DNA of 64,000 nucleotides from Phenylobacterium sp. (GCF_016793285.1 NZ_JAEUMO010000080.1:1-64000); one strand, 5' to 3'; numbered from the stretch's first letter, positions 50,347-60,545 are shown. Made by a program: numbers and translations. Notes: generated from the letters alone by a model not told the origin.

Positions 50347-51635
50347 TCCTCGTCGTCGTCCGCAGGCGGCAGGGGCTCGACGCGCAGCGAGGTGACGCGG
50401 GCCCCCTTGCGCGCGACGACGCTGAAACGGTGGCGGTGGAAGGTGTAGGTCTGGCCGACCTCCGGGATGGCCTGCGCCTCGTGGATCAGCAGGCCGGCGA
50501 CCGTCACCGCCTCGTCGTCGGGCAGATCCCAGTTCATCGCGCGGTTGAGGTCGCGGATCGTCACCGAACCTTCCACCATGACCGCGCCGTCGGGCAGGGG
50601 CTTCACGCCGACCGCGGTGACGTCGTGCTCGTCCTCGATCTCGCCCACGATCTCCTCGAGGATGTCCTCGAGGGTGACGAGCCCCTGTAGCGCCCCGTAC
50701 TCGTCGACGACGAGCGCGAAGTGGTTCTGCCGTTTCAGGAAGGCGGCGAGCTGGTCCTTCAGCGAGGTCGTCTCGGGGATGAACCAGGGCTCGCGCAGGA
50801 TGTCGGGGATGTCGATCCTCTCGATGTCGCCGTCGGACTCGACGAGGGCGTTCAGCAGGTCCTTCAGGTGCAGGACGCCGACGATGTTGTCCGGCTCGTC
50901 GCGGTAGACCGGGACGCGGGTGTGGTTGGAGTCCAGGGCCTGGCGCAGCATCTCGCGGGGCGCGAGGCCGCCGTCCAGCGTGGCCATCGAGCGGCGGTGG
51001 ATCATCACCTCGGAGACGTCCATCTCGCTGAGGTCCAGGACGCCGCCCAGCATGTAACGGTCGCGGGTCTCCACCAGGCCTTCCGAGTGGTGGTACTCGA
51101 CCGCCCCGCGGATCTCCTCGTGCGCGGCCAGCACGTCGGTCCCGGCGTCGAGCCGGATGCCGAAGGGCCGGAGCGTCTGGCGCACGATCCACTGCGCGCC
51201 GTCGGCCAGCGGGCCGAAGATGCGCACGGTCCAGTAGGTCGGGATCGACAGCGTGCGCGCCACGTCGTCGGCGCGGGCGATGGCCAGCGTCTTGGGCAGG
51301 ATCTCGGAGAAGACCACCACCAGCACGGTCATGACGGCCGTCGCGATGAGCGCGCCCCAGACGCCGGGGAAGGCGGCCGACAGGACGCTGGTGGTGAGCG
51401 CCGAGGCGCCGATGTTGATGACATTGTTGGCGAGCAGGATGGCCCCGATCATCGTCTCCTGGTTGGTCAGGAGGCGGTTGATCCGGCGCGCGGCGGGGTC
51501 GCCGTCGCGCTCCAACTGGTGCAGACGTCCGCGGCTGGCCGCCGTCATCGAGGTCTCGGACGCCGACAGCAGCGCCGACATGGTCAGCAGGATGATCAGC
51601 GAGGGGGCGAGGGTCGCGAGCAGCGCGACGAGCAT
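50343..51635 (-). CDS. CNNM/CorC/HlyC family protein (DUF21, CBS pair, transporter-associated domain)
   Basis: A 430-residue membrane protein of the CorC/HlyC family. DUF21 (CNNM) transmembrane domain at about 1-190 with conserved SALLSASETSMTAASRGRLHQLE and ILPKTLA; a CBS pair at about 200-330 (VMIHRRSMATLDG; LVVDEYGALQGLVTLEDILEEIVGEI); and the C-terminal CorC_HlyC domain (about 345-420). Members have been linked to magnesium/cobalt efflux or Mg2+ homeostasis; haemolysin in the name is historical. The ATG at 51635 lies 13 bp after the aroB stop and is on the same strand, so it is the third gene of an aroK-aroB-corC unit. A longer frame through the aroB end is a shadow. Confidence 0.92.
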   Translation of the reverse strand: MLVALLATLAPSLIILLTMSALLSASETSMTAASRGRLHQLERDGDPAARRINRLLTNQETMIGAILLANNVINIGASALTTSVLSAAFPGVWGALIATAVMTVLVVVFSEILPKTLAIARADDVARTLSIPTYWTVRIFGPLADGAQWIVRQTLRPFGIRLDAGTDVLAAHEEIRGAVEYHHSEGLVETRDRYMLGGVLDLSEMDVSEVMIHRRSMATLDGGLAPREMLRQALDSNHTRVPVYRDEPDNIVGVLHLKDLLNALVESDGDIERIDIPDILREPWFIPETTSLKDQLAAFLKRQNHFALVVDEYGALQGLVTLEDILEEIVGEIEDEHDVTAVGVKPLPDGAVMVEGSVTIRDLNRAMNWDLPDDEAVTVAGLLIHEAQAIPEVGQTYTFHRHRFSVVARKGARVTSLRVEPLPPADDDED

Positions 51636-51648
51636 CAGGGTCTGGTCC

Positions 51649-52761
51649 TCAAGCGGCCGCACCTTCCGCGACCAGGAATTGGCGCACCGCGCCGGCGTCC
51701 ACGTCCTTGGCGACGAAGGCGTCGCCCAGGGCGCGGGCAAGGATGAACGTCAGGCGGCCGGCCTCGGCCTTCTTGTCCTGCGCCATGTGGGCCACCAGGC
51801 GGGCGGCGTCGAACGGATGGCCCGGGATGTCGGCCAGCGTGGTCGGCAGGCCCGAGGCGGCGATGGCGCGCCCGGCGCGGCCGGCGTCCTGGCCGTCGGT
51901 CAGGCCAAGGCCTGCGGAGAACCGGAAGGCCAGCGCCATGCCGACGCCGACCGCCTCGCCGTGCAGCAGGGCGGCGCCGTAGCCGGTCTCGGCCTCCAGC
52001 GCGTGCGCGAAGGTGTGGCCGAGGTTCAGCAGCGCGCGGCGGCCCTGCTCTTTTTCGTCCTCGGCGACGATCTCGGCCTTCATCTCGACGGAACGCGCCA
52101 CGGCATGGCTCAGCGCCGACGGCTCGCGCGCCAGCACGGCGGCCCCGTTCGCCTCCAGCCACTCGAAGAAGGCGCGGTCGCCCAGCAGGCCGTACTTGAT
52201 GACCTCGGCGTAGCCGGCGCGCATCTCGCGGTCGTCCAGGGTGGCGAGCACCGAGAGGTCGGCCAGCACCAGGCGCGGCTGGTGGAAGGCGCCGACCAGG
52301 TTCTTGCCGCGCGGGGTGTCGATGGCGGTCTTGCCGCCGACCGAGCTGTCAACCTGGGCCAGCAGGGTCGTCGGGATCTGCACGAAGTCGATGCCGCGCT
52401 TGTAGATCGCGGCCGCGAAGCCCGTCAGATCGCCCACCACGCCGCCGCCGAAGGCAGTGACGATGTCCCCCCGGTCGAGCTCCAGCGCCAGCAGGCGGTC
52501 GCTGACGTCGGCCAGACCCTCGAAGCTCTTGGTCTGCTCGCCGGGCGGCACGATCACCGGCAGCGCCTCGATGCCGGCAACGGCCAGGGCGGCGGTCAGA
52601 CGCGGCCCGTGCAGCGCCCAGACCGTCTCGTCGGAGACGACGGCGGTGCGGCCGCGCTTCTGCAACGGGGCGATCAGGCGGCCGGCCTGCTCCAGCAGGC
52701 CCTCGCCCACGAGCACGTCGTAGGCGCGCTCCCCCAGTCCCACGGAGATCGCGCGGCTCAT
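51649..52761 (-). CDS. aroB: 3-dehydroquinate synthase
   Basis: A 370-residue enzyme catalysing DAHP to 3-dehydroquinate, the second step of the shikimate pathway, using NAD+ and a divalent metal. Motifs: [20 protein letters not shown] (NAD site), [32 protein letters not shown] (Glu metal ligand) and [13 protein letters not shown] with the metal-ligand His, then [11 protein letters not shown] with a second His. All conserved. The ATG at 52761 overlaps the aroK stop by 4 bp (ATGA), giving the common aroK-aroB pair. Confidence 0.97.
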   Translation of the reverse strand: MSRAISVGLGERAYDVLVGEGLLEQAGRLIAPLQKRGRTAVVSDETVWALHGPRLTAALAVAGIEALPVIVPPGEQTKSFEGLADVSDRLLALELDRGDIVTAFGGGVVGDLTGFAAAIYKRGIDFVQIPTTLLAQVDSSVGGKTAIDTPRGKNLVGAFHQPRLVLADLSVLATLDDREMRAGYAEVIKYGLLGDRAFFEWLEANGAAVLAREPSALSHAVARSVEMKAEIVAEDEKEQGRRALLNLGHTFAHALEAETGYGAALLHGEAVGVGMALAFRFSAGLGLTDGQDAGRAGRAIAASGLPTTLADIPGHPFDAARLVAHMAQDKKAEAGRLTFILARALGDAFVAKDVDAGAVRQFLVAEGAAA

Positions 52762-53306
52762 TCGGCGGGCTCGCCAAGGTGCGCCGAGAGCGCCTCGATC
52801 ACCTGGCCCACGGTAATGTGATGCGCCGCATCGCCGGTCTCGACCGTGACGTCGGCCTCGGCGTAGGCCGGATAGCGCGCCTCGGCCTGGGCCTTCAGCA
52901 CCTCCATCGGGTCCTTGCCGGTGAGCAGCGGCCGGGTGTCCTTGCGGCCGACGCGCCGGGCCAGGATCTCCAGGTCGGTCTTCAGCCAGACCGAGACGGC
53001 GCGGGCCTTGATGAGCGCCCGGGTCTCGCCGTTCATGAAGGCGCCGCCGCCGGTGGCCATCACATGCGGCGGGCCGTCCAGCAGGCGGGCGATCACGCGG
53101 CGTTCGCCGTCGCGGAAGGTGGCCTCGCCCAGTTCCGCGAAGATCTCGGAGATCGAGCGCCCGGCGGCGGCCTCGACCTCGGTGTCGGCGTCGCGGAACG
53201 GCAGGCCCAGCGTGTTGGCGAGGCGACGGCCGACGCTCGACTTGCCGACGCCCATGAGGCCCACAAGCGCGATAGTGCGACGTCGAAGCGGTTCGTAGCG
53301 GTCCAT
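52758..53306 (-). CDS. aroK: Shikimate kinase
   Basis: A 182-residue P-loop kinase converting shikimate to shikimate-3-phosphate with ATP. Walker [16 protein letters not shown] at about 16-30; [18 protein letters not shown] (shikimate-binding Asp), FRDGERRV (Arg) and ATGGGAF (GGG motif) follow; a lid Arg is in KDTRPLL. Length is standard. Start ATG at 53306 chosen because the first conserved block then starts at residue 11; further upstream reading frame is non-conserved. First gene of the aroK-aroB-CorC operon and divergent from the alanine-rich secreted protein gene. Confidence 0.96.
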   Translation of the reverse strand: MDRYEPLRRRTIALVGLMGVGKSSVGRRLANTLGLPFRDADTEVEAAAGRSISEIFAELGEATFRDGERRVIARLLDGPPHVMATGGGAFMNGETRALIKARAVSVWLKTDLEILARRVGRKDTRPLLTGKDPMEVLKAQAEARYPAYAEADVTVETGDAAHHITVGQVIEALSAHLGEPAE

Positions 53307-53374
53307 GAACGGGTGAGGCTTTACACGAGCCTGTGTGCTCGCGCCAATCGGAGGCCATGGGTAAGGTGACCGCC

Positions 53375-54568
53375 ATGTTGCGTTTCGCCCTCTTCGCGAG
53401 CGTCCTCGCGCTCGCCGCGGCCCCCGCCGCCGCTCAGGTGCAGGTCGTGCAACTGGCCGCGCCCGACGCTTTCTCCACGCCCGGCCGCGACACCGGGATG
53501 CCTGCGGAGCTCTGGACCGGGACGCCCGTCGAGACCGCCCGCATCGTGCTGCCGATGCTGGCCGCCAAGCCGCTGTCGCCCGCGGCCGCGAACCTGGCGC
53601 GGCGCATCCTGGCCACCGGCGCAAGGGGACCCGAGGGCTCGTCGGGCGACGAGGCGCTGGCCGGCCAGCGGGCGGCGGCGCTGATCGCCCTGGGCGACGT
53701 CGCGGCGGCCACGCGCCTGATGGAGCGGGCGCCGGGGCTGGAGCGGAACGCCGAGCTGGCGCGTGCGGCGGCCGAGACGGCCCTGCTGGCCGGCGACGCG
53801 GCGCGCGCGTGCGGCATCGCCGACGGGCTCGGGACGAACCGCGGCGAGGTGTACTGGCTGCGCCTTCGCGCCTTCTGCCAGGCCGAGGCCGGGCAGGGGG
53901 CGCAGGCCCAGCTCACCTTCGACCTGGCGCAGACGCAGGCGCGCGACGCGGTCTTCGGCCGGCTGATGGCGGCGAAGCTGTCGGGCGCGACACCCGGCGC
54001 GGCGTCGGCGCGCAACGGGCTGGACCTTGCGCTCTCGCGGTCGCTGAACCTGGACCTGGCGGCGGCGAAGCCCGGCCCGGTGGTGGCTGCGGCGCTGTCG
54101 GGCGCCGAGCCCGCGACGCCGACGTTCGACACCAGCCTCGTCGACACCGAGATCGGCGGCCTGGGCGCGGCCGTGCGCGAGGGGATGCCGCCGGAGGCGG
54201 GCGTCTCGGCGCTGATCTCCGCGGCGGCCGCGGCGGCCGAGCCGAAGCAGCGGGCGCGGCTGCAGGCCGCGGCGCTGATGGTCGCGTCGCTCGCCAACGA
54301 CCTGCCGGGGCCCGACCGGGCGAGAATCGCCGGCTTCGCGGTCCCGGACGGCAAGGCGCCGGCCGGCCGCAACGCGGCGCTGGACGCGGCCTCCGACACG
54401 CGGCGCATGGGCGAGGCGGCGCTGCTGGCGCTGTGGACCTGCGCCGACGCCGGCGCGGCGGGACCGGCTGTCGGCGACCGCGTGCGGATCGTGCGGACGC
54501 TGGCCCGCGCCGGCCTGCTCGACGACGCGCGGCTCTTCGTGCTGGAAGGCCTGGCGGGCCTGAAATGA
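53375..54568 (+). CDS. Secreted alanine-rich repeat-like protein
   Basis: A 397-residue protein with a signal peptide ([20 protein letters not shown]) and an alanine-rich all-helical body with no recognised enzyme motif. The helical pattern ([50 protein letters not shown]) is TPR/SEL1-like without a clean repeat, suggesting a solenoid scaffold in the periplasm. Start: AAGGTGA immediately before the ATG at 53375; the ATG at 53357 would add a charged hexapeptide. It overlaps xerD by 4 bp (ATGA), so the pair is co-transcribed. This neighbourhood is seen in related genomes to the extent that I recall, but the role is unknown. Confidence 0.82.
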   Translation: MLRFALFASVLALAAAPAAAQVQVVQLAAPDAFSTPGRDTGMPAELWTGTPVETARIVLPMLAAKPLSPAAANLARRILATGARGPEGSSGDEALAGQRAAALIALGDVAAATRLMERAPGLERNAELARAAAETALLAGDAARACGIADGLGTNRGEVYWLRLRAFCQAEAGQGAQAQLTFDLAQTQARDAVFGRLMAAKLSGATPGAASARNGLDLALSRSLNLDLAAAKPGPVVAAALSGAEPATPTFDTSLVDTEIGGLGAAVREGMPPEAGVSALISAAAAAAEPKQRARLQAAALMVASLANDLPGPDRARIAGFAVPDGKAPAGRNAALDAASDTRRMGEAALLALWTCADAGAAGPAVGDRVRIVRTLARAGLLDDARLFVLEGLAGLK

Positions 54569-55506
54569 CCGCAGGCGCCGCCGGCCAAGGGGAGAACTGG
54601 GCCGACGCCTTCCTCGAGATGATGGCCGTCGAGCGCGCCGCCGCGCGCAACACGCTCACCGCCTATGCCCGCGACCTCGCCGATGCCGGCGGCTTCCTGG
54701 CGGCGCGGGGCTGCGGCCTGGCGGCGGCGCGCGCCGAGGACGTCGAGGCCTATTTCGCGGCGCTGGGCGCGCGGGGGCTGTCGCCGGCCACGGCGGCGCG
54801 CCGGCGCGCGGCGGTGCGGCAGTTCTACCGCTTCGTGCTGGGCGAGGGCTGGCGCGACGACGACCCCAGCCGGCGCGTCGAGGCGCCGAAGAAGGGCCGG
54901 CCGTTGCCCAGGGTGCTCTCGCGCGAGGAGATGGACCGGCTGATCGCCGCGGCCGGCGCCCGCGACGGGGCGCAGGGCCTGCGGTTCGGCTGCATGGTGG
55001 AACTGGCCTACGCCTCGGGCTTGCGGATCTCGGAACTGACGGCCCTGCCGCTCGCGGCGCTGGCGCGCGACCCGGCCTATCTGATCGTCAGGGGCAAGGG
55101 CGGCAAGGAGCGGCTCGCGCCGTTGAACGACAGGGCCCGCGCGGCGGTGAAGGCCTACCTCGCGGCGCGCCCGGGGTTCCTGCCCAAGGGCGAGAGGGGG
55201 GTCGAGAAGGCCAATCCGTGGCTGTTCCCGTCACGCGGCAAGGCCGGGCGGCTGACCCCGCGGCGGTTCGCGCAGGTGCTGGACGAGGCGGCCGCCGGCG
55301 CCGGCATCGACCCCCAGCGGGTGAGCCCGCACGTCCTGCGCCACGCCTTCGCCACCCACCTGCTGGAGGGCGGCGCCGACCTGCGGGTCGTGCAGAAGCT
55401 GCTCGGCCACGCCGACATCGCCACGACCCAGATCTACACCCACGTCGCCTCGGACCGCCTGCGCGAGGTCGTGCAGTCGAAGCACCCGCTGGCCCGAAAG
55501 AAGTAG
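54565..55506 (+). CDS. xerD: Site-specific tyrosine recombinase XerD
   Basis: A 313-residue tyrosine recombinase for chromosome dimer resolution at dif. N-terminal SAM-like core-binding domain at about 10-95 (MMAVERAAARNTLTAYARDL) and catalytic domain at 110-313. The catalytic residues are present: Arg in ASGLRISEL, Lys in VRGKGGKERL, HxxR in HVLRHAFATHLLEGGADLRV, His/Trp position in LLGHADIATTQIYTHV and the nucleophile Tyr in IYTHV. The GxG-LRVVQKLLGH pattern points to XerD rather than an integrase. The ATG at 54565 overlaps the upstream stop; no adjacent dif site was looked for beyond the window. Confidence 0.93.
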   Translation: MTAGAAGQGENWADAFLEMMAVERAAARNTLTAYARDLADAGGFLAARGCGLAAARAEDVEAYFAALGARGLSPATAARRRAAVRQFYRFVLGEGWRDDDPSRRVEAPKKGRPLPRVLSREEMDRLIAAAGARDGAQGLRFGCMVELAYASGLRISELTALPLAALARDPAYLIVRGKGGKERLAPLNDRARAAVKAYLAARPGFLPKGERGVEKANPWLFPSRGKAGRLTPRRFAQVLDEAAAGAGIDPQRVSPHVLRHAFATHLLEGGADLRVVQKLLGHADIATTQIYTHVASDRLREVVQSKHPLARKK

Positions 55507-55522
55507 GCAACGGGTGATCCGG

Positions 55523-55542
55523 GGGGCCGCTTTCGCGGCCCC
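55523..55542. terminator. Hairpin between convergent xerD and the glycine-zipper gene
   Basis: GGGGCCGC-TTTC-GCGGCCCC is a perfect 8-bp stem. The T-tract is poor on both strands, so it may act as a bidirectional but weak terminator. Confidence 0.6.
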
Positions 55543-55549
55543 TCCGGAC

Positions 55550-56338
55550 TCAGCCCGTGATGCGGTAGCGGCCCTGGTCGTCCGGGCAGACCCGGACGTA
55601 GCGCAGGTCGCGGCCGTAGGCGTCCACCGGCGCGGCGGCCAGACGGCAGCGCTGGCGGTTGTAGTAGCCGTAGTCGTAGGCGCTGGAGTACCGCTGGCGG
55701 CCCTCGCGGTACGGCACGGTGTCGTCGTAGCTGAAGTACGGGCCGCGGCCGTCGCACTTGTAGCTGCGGTCGCTGGCGTTGCCGATCGAGCCGCCGATCA
55801 CCGCCCCGGCCACGCCGCCGAGGACCGCGCCTTCGGTGCGGGCGCCGCGCGAGGCCACCTGGCTGCCCAGGACCGCGCCGGCCAGGGCGCCGATCAGGCC
55901 CCCCGCCACCGTGTTGCCGCTCGACGCCGAACACGGGACGCTCGTGGACGAGGTGTTGCGGCCGTAATAGCCGGCGTAGGGCGGCGGCTCATAGCGGGTC
56001 CAGGTGGTCGTGTCCCAGACGGGACGCGGGTAGAGGCGCGCGTAGGCGCCGTAGCCGTAGCGGCGGTCGTAGATCGTCCGCGCGCGTTCCCACTCGGCCA
56101 GGCGGCGGTCGTAGTCGCGGCGCGCCGAGGCGTAGTCGCGGCGGGACTCGCGATAGGCTTCGCGGCTCGCCTCGTACTGGCCGCGCTGATCCTCGTAGCG
56201 GTCGCGCTGGGCGTCGTATTCGCGCTGCTGGCGCTGGTACTCTTCCGTCGGCCGGTACTGCTGGGCCAGGGCGGGCGTGGCCGCGGTGGCGATCGCCAGC
56301 GACGACGCCATCGCGATGTTCAGGGACTTCAGCATCAT
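55550..56338 (-). CDS. Glycine-zipper 2TM envelope protein with charged coiled coil
   Basis: A 262-residue exported protein. Signal peptide (about 1-25, MMLKSLNIAMASSLAIATAA to ALA), then a Gln/Arg/Tyr/Asp-rich coil (about 26-100, EEYQRQQREYDAQRDRYEDQRG and similar), Pro/Tyr linker, a glycine-zipper region (about 140-185, VAGGLIGALAGAVLGSQVAS, GAVLGGVAGAVIGGSIGNAS) and a Tyr/Cys-containing C-terminal domain (RSYKCDGRGPYFSYDDTVPY, CRLAAAPVDAYGRDLRYVRVCPDD). It has four cysteines after the signal, allowing disulfides. GGAGAG is close before the two adjacent ATGs (56338 and 56335). Probably outer-membrane associated; function unknown. Confidence 0.85.
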   Translation of the reverse strand: MMLKSLNIAMASSLAIATAATPALAQQYRPTEEYQRQQREYDAQRDRYEDQRGQYEASREAYRESRRDYASARRDYDRRLAEWERARTIYDRRYGYGAYARLYPRPVWDTTTWTRYEPPPYAGYYGRNTSSTSVPCSASSGNTVAGGLIGALAGAVLGSQVASRGARTEGAVLGGVAGAVIGGSIGNASDRSYKCDGRGPYFSYDDTVPYREGRQRYSSAYDYGYYNRQRCRLAAAPVDAYGRDLRYVRVCPDDQGRYRITG

Positions 56339-56498
56339 GTCTCTCCGGGTCTCCCTCAGTCGGCCCAAACGATCCGCAGGCTTGAGCGTTCCGACCTCGC
56401 GAAACAGCGGTCCGGGGCTGGCGGCTTGTGAGCGGGGCCGTTCACGCCTAATTTCCGCCGCTTCCTGAGGCCCCCGCCTCATCAGTACGGACGCCCTG

Positions 56499-57458
56499 AT
56501 GGCCGCGCACTACCTCGAGTTCGAGCGGCCGATCGCCGACCTCGAAGCCAAGATCGAAGAACTGTCCAAGCTGTCGGAAACCGCCGGCGGCGGCGTGGAC
56601 GAGGAGATCGAGGCCCTGCGTGCGCGGGCCCAGGAACTGCGGGTCGAGGCCTATTCCAATCTGGACGCGTGGGAGAAGACGCAGGTCGCGCGCCATCCCG
56701 ACCGGCCGCACTTCGTGGACTATGTCGCGGCCCTGATCGACGAGTTCCAGGAGCTGCGCGGCGACCGCAAGTTCGCCGACGACCAGGCGATCATGGGCGG
56801 CATCGGCCGTTTCCGGGGCCGTGCGGTGGTCGTGATGGGCCACGAGAAGGGCCGCGACACCGCCGGGCGCGTGAAACACAACTTCGGCTACGCCCGGCCC
56901 GAGGGCTACCGCAAGGCGGTGCGCCTGTTCGAGCTGGCCGAGCGGTTCCACCTGCCGGTGATCAGCTTCGTGGACACGCCGGCCGCCTATCCGGGCATGG
57001 CGTCCGAGGAGCGCGGCGTCGCCGAGGCCATCGCGCGCTCGACCGAGAAGGCGCTGATGCTCGAAGTGCCGATGGTCGCCGTGGTCACGGGCGAGGGCGG
57101 CTCGGGCGGCGCGCTGGGCATCGCCTGCGGCAGCCGCGTGCTGATCCTGGAACACGCCATCTATTCGGTGATCCCCCCAGAGGGCGCCAACTCGATCCTG
57201 TGGCGCGGCGCGCGCACGCCGGGCGAGGCGGCCAAGGCGATGAAGATCACCGCCCAGGACCTCATCAAGCTGAACATCGTCGACCGTATCATCCCCGAAC
57301 CTCCGGGCGGCGCGCACGCCAGCCCCGAGGCGGCGATGGCCGCCGTCGGCGCGGCGGTGGAGGAAGAGCTGAAGGCGCTCGACGGCCTGTCGGCCGCCGA
57401 GCTCAAGGCCGCCCGCGCCGAGCGCTTCTACGCCATCGGCCGCAGCGGCCTGCAGTAG
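56499..57458 (+). CDS. accA: Acetyl-CoA carboxylase carboxyltransferase subunit alpha
   Basis: A 319-residue subunit of the enzyme that moves carboxyl groups from carboxybiotin to acetyl-CoA to make malonyl-CoA. It starts with YLEFERPIADLEAKIEELSKL and contains VARHPDRPHFVDYVAALI, GRFRGRAVVVMGHEKGRDT, KHNFGYARPEGYRKAVRLF, PVISFVDTPAAYPGMASEERG (acyl-CoA binding loop), GEGGSGGALGIACG and YSVIPPEGANSILWR. Normal length and all family blocks present. It is expressed alone; its end is followed by an inverted repeat that also serves the convergent TonB receptor gene. Confidence 0.97.
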   Translation: MAAHYLEFERPIADLEAKIEELSKLSETAGGGVDEEIEALRARAQELRVEAYSNLDAWEKTQVARHPDRPHFVDYVAALIDEFQELRGDRKFADDQAIMGGIGRFRGRAVVVMGHEKGRDTAGRVKHNFGYARPEGYRKAVRLFELAERFHLPVISFVDTPAAYPGMASEERGVAEAIARSTEKALMLEVPMVAVVTGEGGSGGALGIACGSRVLILEHAIYSVIPPEGANSILWRGARTPGEAAKAMKITAQDLIKLNIVDRIIPEPPGGAHASPEAAMAAVGAAVEEELKALDGLSAAELKAARAERFYAIGRSGLQ

Positions 57459-57498
57459 CCCGCGCCAGCCCTTCCCGCCCGCGGCGGCAGAACGAAAA

Positions 57499-57524
57499 GA
57501 GCCGCCGGGTCGCCCCGGCGGCTC
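57499..57524. terminator. Inverted repeat between convergent accA and the TonB receptor gene
   Basis: GAGCCGCCGGG (57499-57509) and CCCGGCGGCTC (57514-57524) form a perfect 11-bp stem with a 4-base loop; CTTCGT follows on the + strand and CTTTTCGTT on the - strand, so it can terminate both transcripts. Confidence 0.8.
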
Positions 57525-57581
57525 CTTCGTATCCGGCCTTCAAAGGCTGGCCGGGTCCGAGGACCCGGCCGGACCACGACC

Positions 57582-60545
57582 CTAGAAGGTCATGTTCGCG
57601 CCGATGAAGAAGTAACGGCCGCGGTTGTCGTACTGCGACGAACCCGTGCCCGTACCCGTGAAGGTCTCCGGCAGCGCCGGCGGGTAACGGTCGAACAGGT
57701 TGATGATACCCGCCCGCACGGTGATGTCGTCGTTGTACTTGTAGGTGCCGCGGATGTCGTGGCGGAAGTAGTCGCCCGTCTTGTACGGGGTGATCACGCC
57801 GGCCTGCTGCGCCTGGCTGGCGATCATAGAGCCGTAGTAGATCGTGCTCCAGGTGAACGAGAACTTCTCGTTGCTCCAGCGGGCCGTACCGTTGGCCTTC
57901 CACTCCGGCGTCGCGTTCGTGATGGTGTTCGCGAACTGCGTGTACGCCTGCAGCGGGAGACCCTGCAGCACGAAGCCGTACATCCAGGTGGCGTCCAGGC
58001 GCAGGCCGATATCGCCGTAGTCCTTGCCGAAGAGGTCTTCGGTGTGGAAGCCGTACGAGATCGAGTAGTCGTAGCCTTCGACCTTGGTCGAGGCGACGTT
58101 CTGGTTGACCAGGATGACCTGGGTCACGCCACCGACCACGGCGCCGCCGTTCGTGCCCGTCGGGTCGCGCTGGATCTGCGTGCAGAACGGGTTCGACGCG
58201 AAGGGCTGGGTGGTGTCGTCGTAGCACAGCGTCGAGAACAGCGTGTTGATCGGGATCGTGCCCACGCCGTTGCGGATGTTGTACTTGAAGAAGTCCACCG
58301 ACATCTGCAGGCCCGGCACCCAGCGCGGCTGGAAGACCACGCCGTACTGGTAGGTGTGCGCGGTTTCCGGACCGAGGTTCGGGTTGCCGCCTTGCAGCAG
58401 CGCCAGCGACGGACGGCCCGTGCCGATGTTCGAGGTGAACGTGGCGGGGTTGTAGCCCGGGATCGCGGCGGCGCAGTTGACGCGGCGGGCGGCCTGCTGG
58501 GCAGCCGTCGCCGTGCGGAACGACGCGGCGTCGCAGGGGTCGATCGCGGCGGTGGTGAAGTTCCGGCCCTGCGGCGCGAACAGCTCGACGATGTTCGGCG
58601 CGCGGACGGCGGTGCCTTCCGTGGCGCGGAAGCGCAGGTCCTTCACCGGCGCCCATTCGAGGTGCAGGCGGTACTGGTCGGTGCCGTGGATCGTCGAGTA
58701 GTCCGACGCGCGGCCGGCCAGTTCGAACGTCAGTTCTTCGGCGAACGGCAGATCCTTCAGGATCGGGATCCGGACTTCGCCGTAGATTTCCTTCACGTTG
58801 AACGAACCGCCGCGGGTGCCGATCGCGTTGAAGAACAGCGCGCCGGAGGCCGACAGCGGATCCTGCACGAACAGGCTGGTTTCCTTGCGGTATTCCGCGC
58901 CGAACGCCACGCCGAGCGGGCCGGCCGGCAGGTCGAACAGCTCGGTGGCGAAGTTCAGGGCCGCCGTGGTCTGCTTGACGGTCTGTTCCGAGCTGGCGAC
59001 GCCGTTGGCCCACAGGATGGCTTCACGGCTGGCGCCGTTCACCAGGTCCCAGGGGGCGCAGCCCGCGGCGCGGGCCGCCGCGTCGCGGCAGACCACCTGG
59101 CCGTTCAGCAGAACGGCGTCGGTGGCTTGCTGCACGCGCAGGATGTTCGGCACGCCGTAGGAGATCGTGCTGCCGTCGAGGCGGGCGTACTGGGCGTAGC
59201 CGTCGACGTTCACGTCGCGGCCGAAGGTCTGGAACTTGCCTTCGAAGCCGCCCGTCAGCCTCCACTGCTCGCGCTCGGTCTTCACGTCGCGGCCGCCGAA
59301 CTCCTGCCAGAACTTGCCGACCTGGGCGGTCTGGGCCTGGGTGAGGGTCTTGCCGGCTGCGAGCCACTCGGTCCGCAGGGCCGCGGCGGTGGCGCCGGCG
59401 CCGTTCAGGTAGGCGTTGTCGCCGCGCAGGACGACCGGCATGGTGCCGCCGCCCGCCGCGCTCGAGAACGCCGGCTGGAAGATGCCGTAGCCGCCGGCCT
59501 TCACGTAGTTGCCTTCGAGGAAGGCATGCCAGGTGTCGGTGATCTTGTAGTCGACCACCGAGCGCAGGACCGCGCGGTTGCTCTTCGCCTGCAGCGCGTT
59601 GTAGGCGACGCCCGAGTAGAACAGGGCGTCGTCCTGGCAGCTCGGCTGGACCGTGGCGGTCGAGCAGGCGGCCGACAGGCGCACCACGTTCGTCGGGTTG
59701 CGGTAGTCGAGGGTCACGGCGCGGGCCGTGCCGAGGGCGCCGCCCAGAAGCTGGAAGGTCGCGGTCGGCGCGGTGTTGGCCCTGCTCTGCGTGATGATGG
59801 TCTGCGGAGCTTGCGTGGTGTCGCGGCGGATGCCCGGGTTCAGCTCGTCCCGGTCGCGCTGCATGATCTTGTCTTCGTTCGCGTACTCGCCGCCGATCAG
59901 GATCGACAGCTTGTCGTCCATGAACTTGCGGCCGTAGTTGAACCCGAGACGGCTCGTCTCGCCGTCACCCTGTTCGGAAATACCGCCCTGGATGTCGACT
60001 TCGAGCCCGTCCTGTTCCTTCTTCATGATGAAGTTGACGACGCCCGAGATGGCTTCCGAGCCGTAGATGGCCGAGGAGCCGCCCGTGACGGTCTCGACCC
60101 GCTCGATCATCAGCGACGGGATGGTGTTCAGGTCGACGGCCGGCGAGGACGCGTCGGAGAACGGCAGGCGGCGGCCGTCCATCAGCACCAGGGTGCGCGT
60201 CGGGCCGAGGCCGCGGATGTCGGCGCGGACCTGACCCGAGAGGAACAGGGTGCTCGACGAGTTCTGGCCGTTGGTCGCCGGGTTGATGATCGGCTGCTCC
60301 AGCAGCAGGTCGCCGACCGAGATCTGGCCGGACTGCTTGATCACGTCCGAGGTGACGACCGACAGCGGCGCCGGCGCGTTGAAGGTGTCGCGGCGGATAC
60401 GCGATCCGGTGACCACGATCTCGCCCACGTCGACGCCTTCGTCGGCGGTCTGAGCTTGGGCGAAGGTCGGCACAGCGAGCAGGCTGGCCGAGGCGGCTGA
60501 CGCGAGCAGCGCGCTTCGAAGCATGATGTTCATTTCAACTTTCAT
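57582..60545 (-). CDS. TonB-dependent receptor
   Basis: A 987-residue outer-membrane receptor for active uptake driven by TonB-ExbBD. Signal peptide (about 1-30), TonB-box-like GVDVGEIVVTGSRIRRD, plug domain with SVVTSDVIKQSGQISVGDLL, TLVLMDGRRLPFSD and ETVTGGSSAIYGSEAISGVVNF, and a long beta-barrel ending in aromatic YDNRGRYFFIGANMTF, typical for outer-membrane insertion. It is of the large family with a long extended plug common in Caulobacterales. No linked transporter or regulator gives a substrate; candidates are oligosaccharides, siderophores or peptides. The start at 60545 is used; ATG codons at 60533 and 60524 are alternatives of similar quality. The upstream 309-bp gap contains its promoter. 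Confidence 0.95.
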   Translation of the reverse strand: MKVEMNIMLRSALLASAASASLLAVPTFAQAQTADEGVDVGEIVVTGSRIRRDTFNAPAPLSVVTSDVIKQSGQISVGDLLLEQPIINPATNGQNSSSTLFLSGQVRADIRGLGPTRTLVLMDGRRLPFSDASSPAVDLNTIPSLMIERVETVTGGSSAIYGSEAISGVVNFIMKKEQDGLEVDIQGGISEQGDGETSRLGFNYGRKFMDDKLSILIGGEYANEDKIMQRDRDELNPGIRRDTTQAPQTIITQSRANTAPTATFQLLGGALGTARAVTLDYRNPTNVVRLSAACSTATVQPSCQDDALFYSGVAYNALQAKSNRAVLRSVVDYKITDTWHAFLEGNYVKAGGYGIFQPAFSSAAGGGTMPVVLRGDNAYLNGAGATAAALRTEWLAAGKTLTQAQTAQVGKFWQEFGGRDVKTEREQWRLTGGFEGKFQTFGRDVNVDGYAQYARLDGSTISYGVPNILRVQQATDAVLLNGQVVCRDAAARAAGCAPWDLVNGASREAILWANGVASSEQTVKQTTAALNFATELFDLPAGPLGVAFGAEYRKETSLFVQDPLSASGALFFNAIGTRGGSFNVKEIYGEVRIPILKDLPFAEELTFELAGRASDYSTIHGTDQYRLHLEWAPVKDLRFRATEGTAVRAPNIVELFAPQGRNFTTAAIDPCDAASFRTATAAQQAARRVNCAAAIPGYNPATFTSNIGTGRPSLALLQGGNPNLGPETAHTYQYGVVFQPRWVPGLQMSVDFFKYNIRNGVGTIPINTLFSTLCYDDTTQPFASNPFCTQIQRDPTGTNGGAVVGGVTQVILVNQNVASTKVEGYDYSISYGFHTEDLFGKDYGDIGLRLDATWMYGFVLQGLPLQAYTQFANTITNATPEWKANGTARWSNEKFSFTWSTIYYGSMIASQAQQAGVITPYKTGDYFRHDIRGTYKYNDDITVRAGIINLFDRYPPALPETFTGTGTGSSQYDNRGRYFFIGANMTF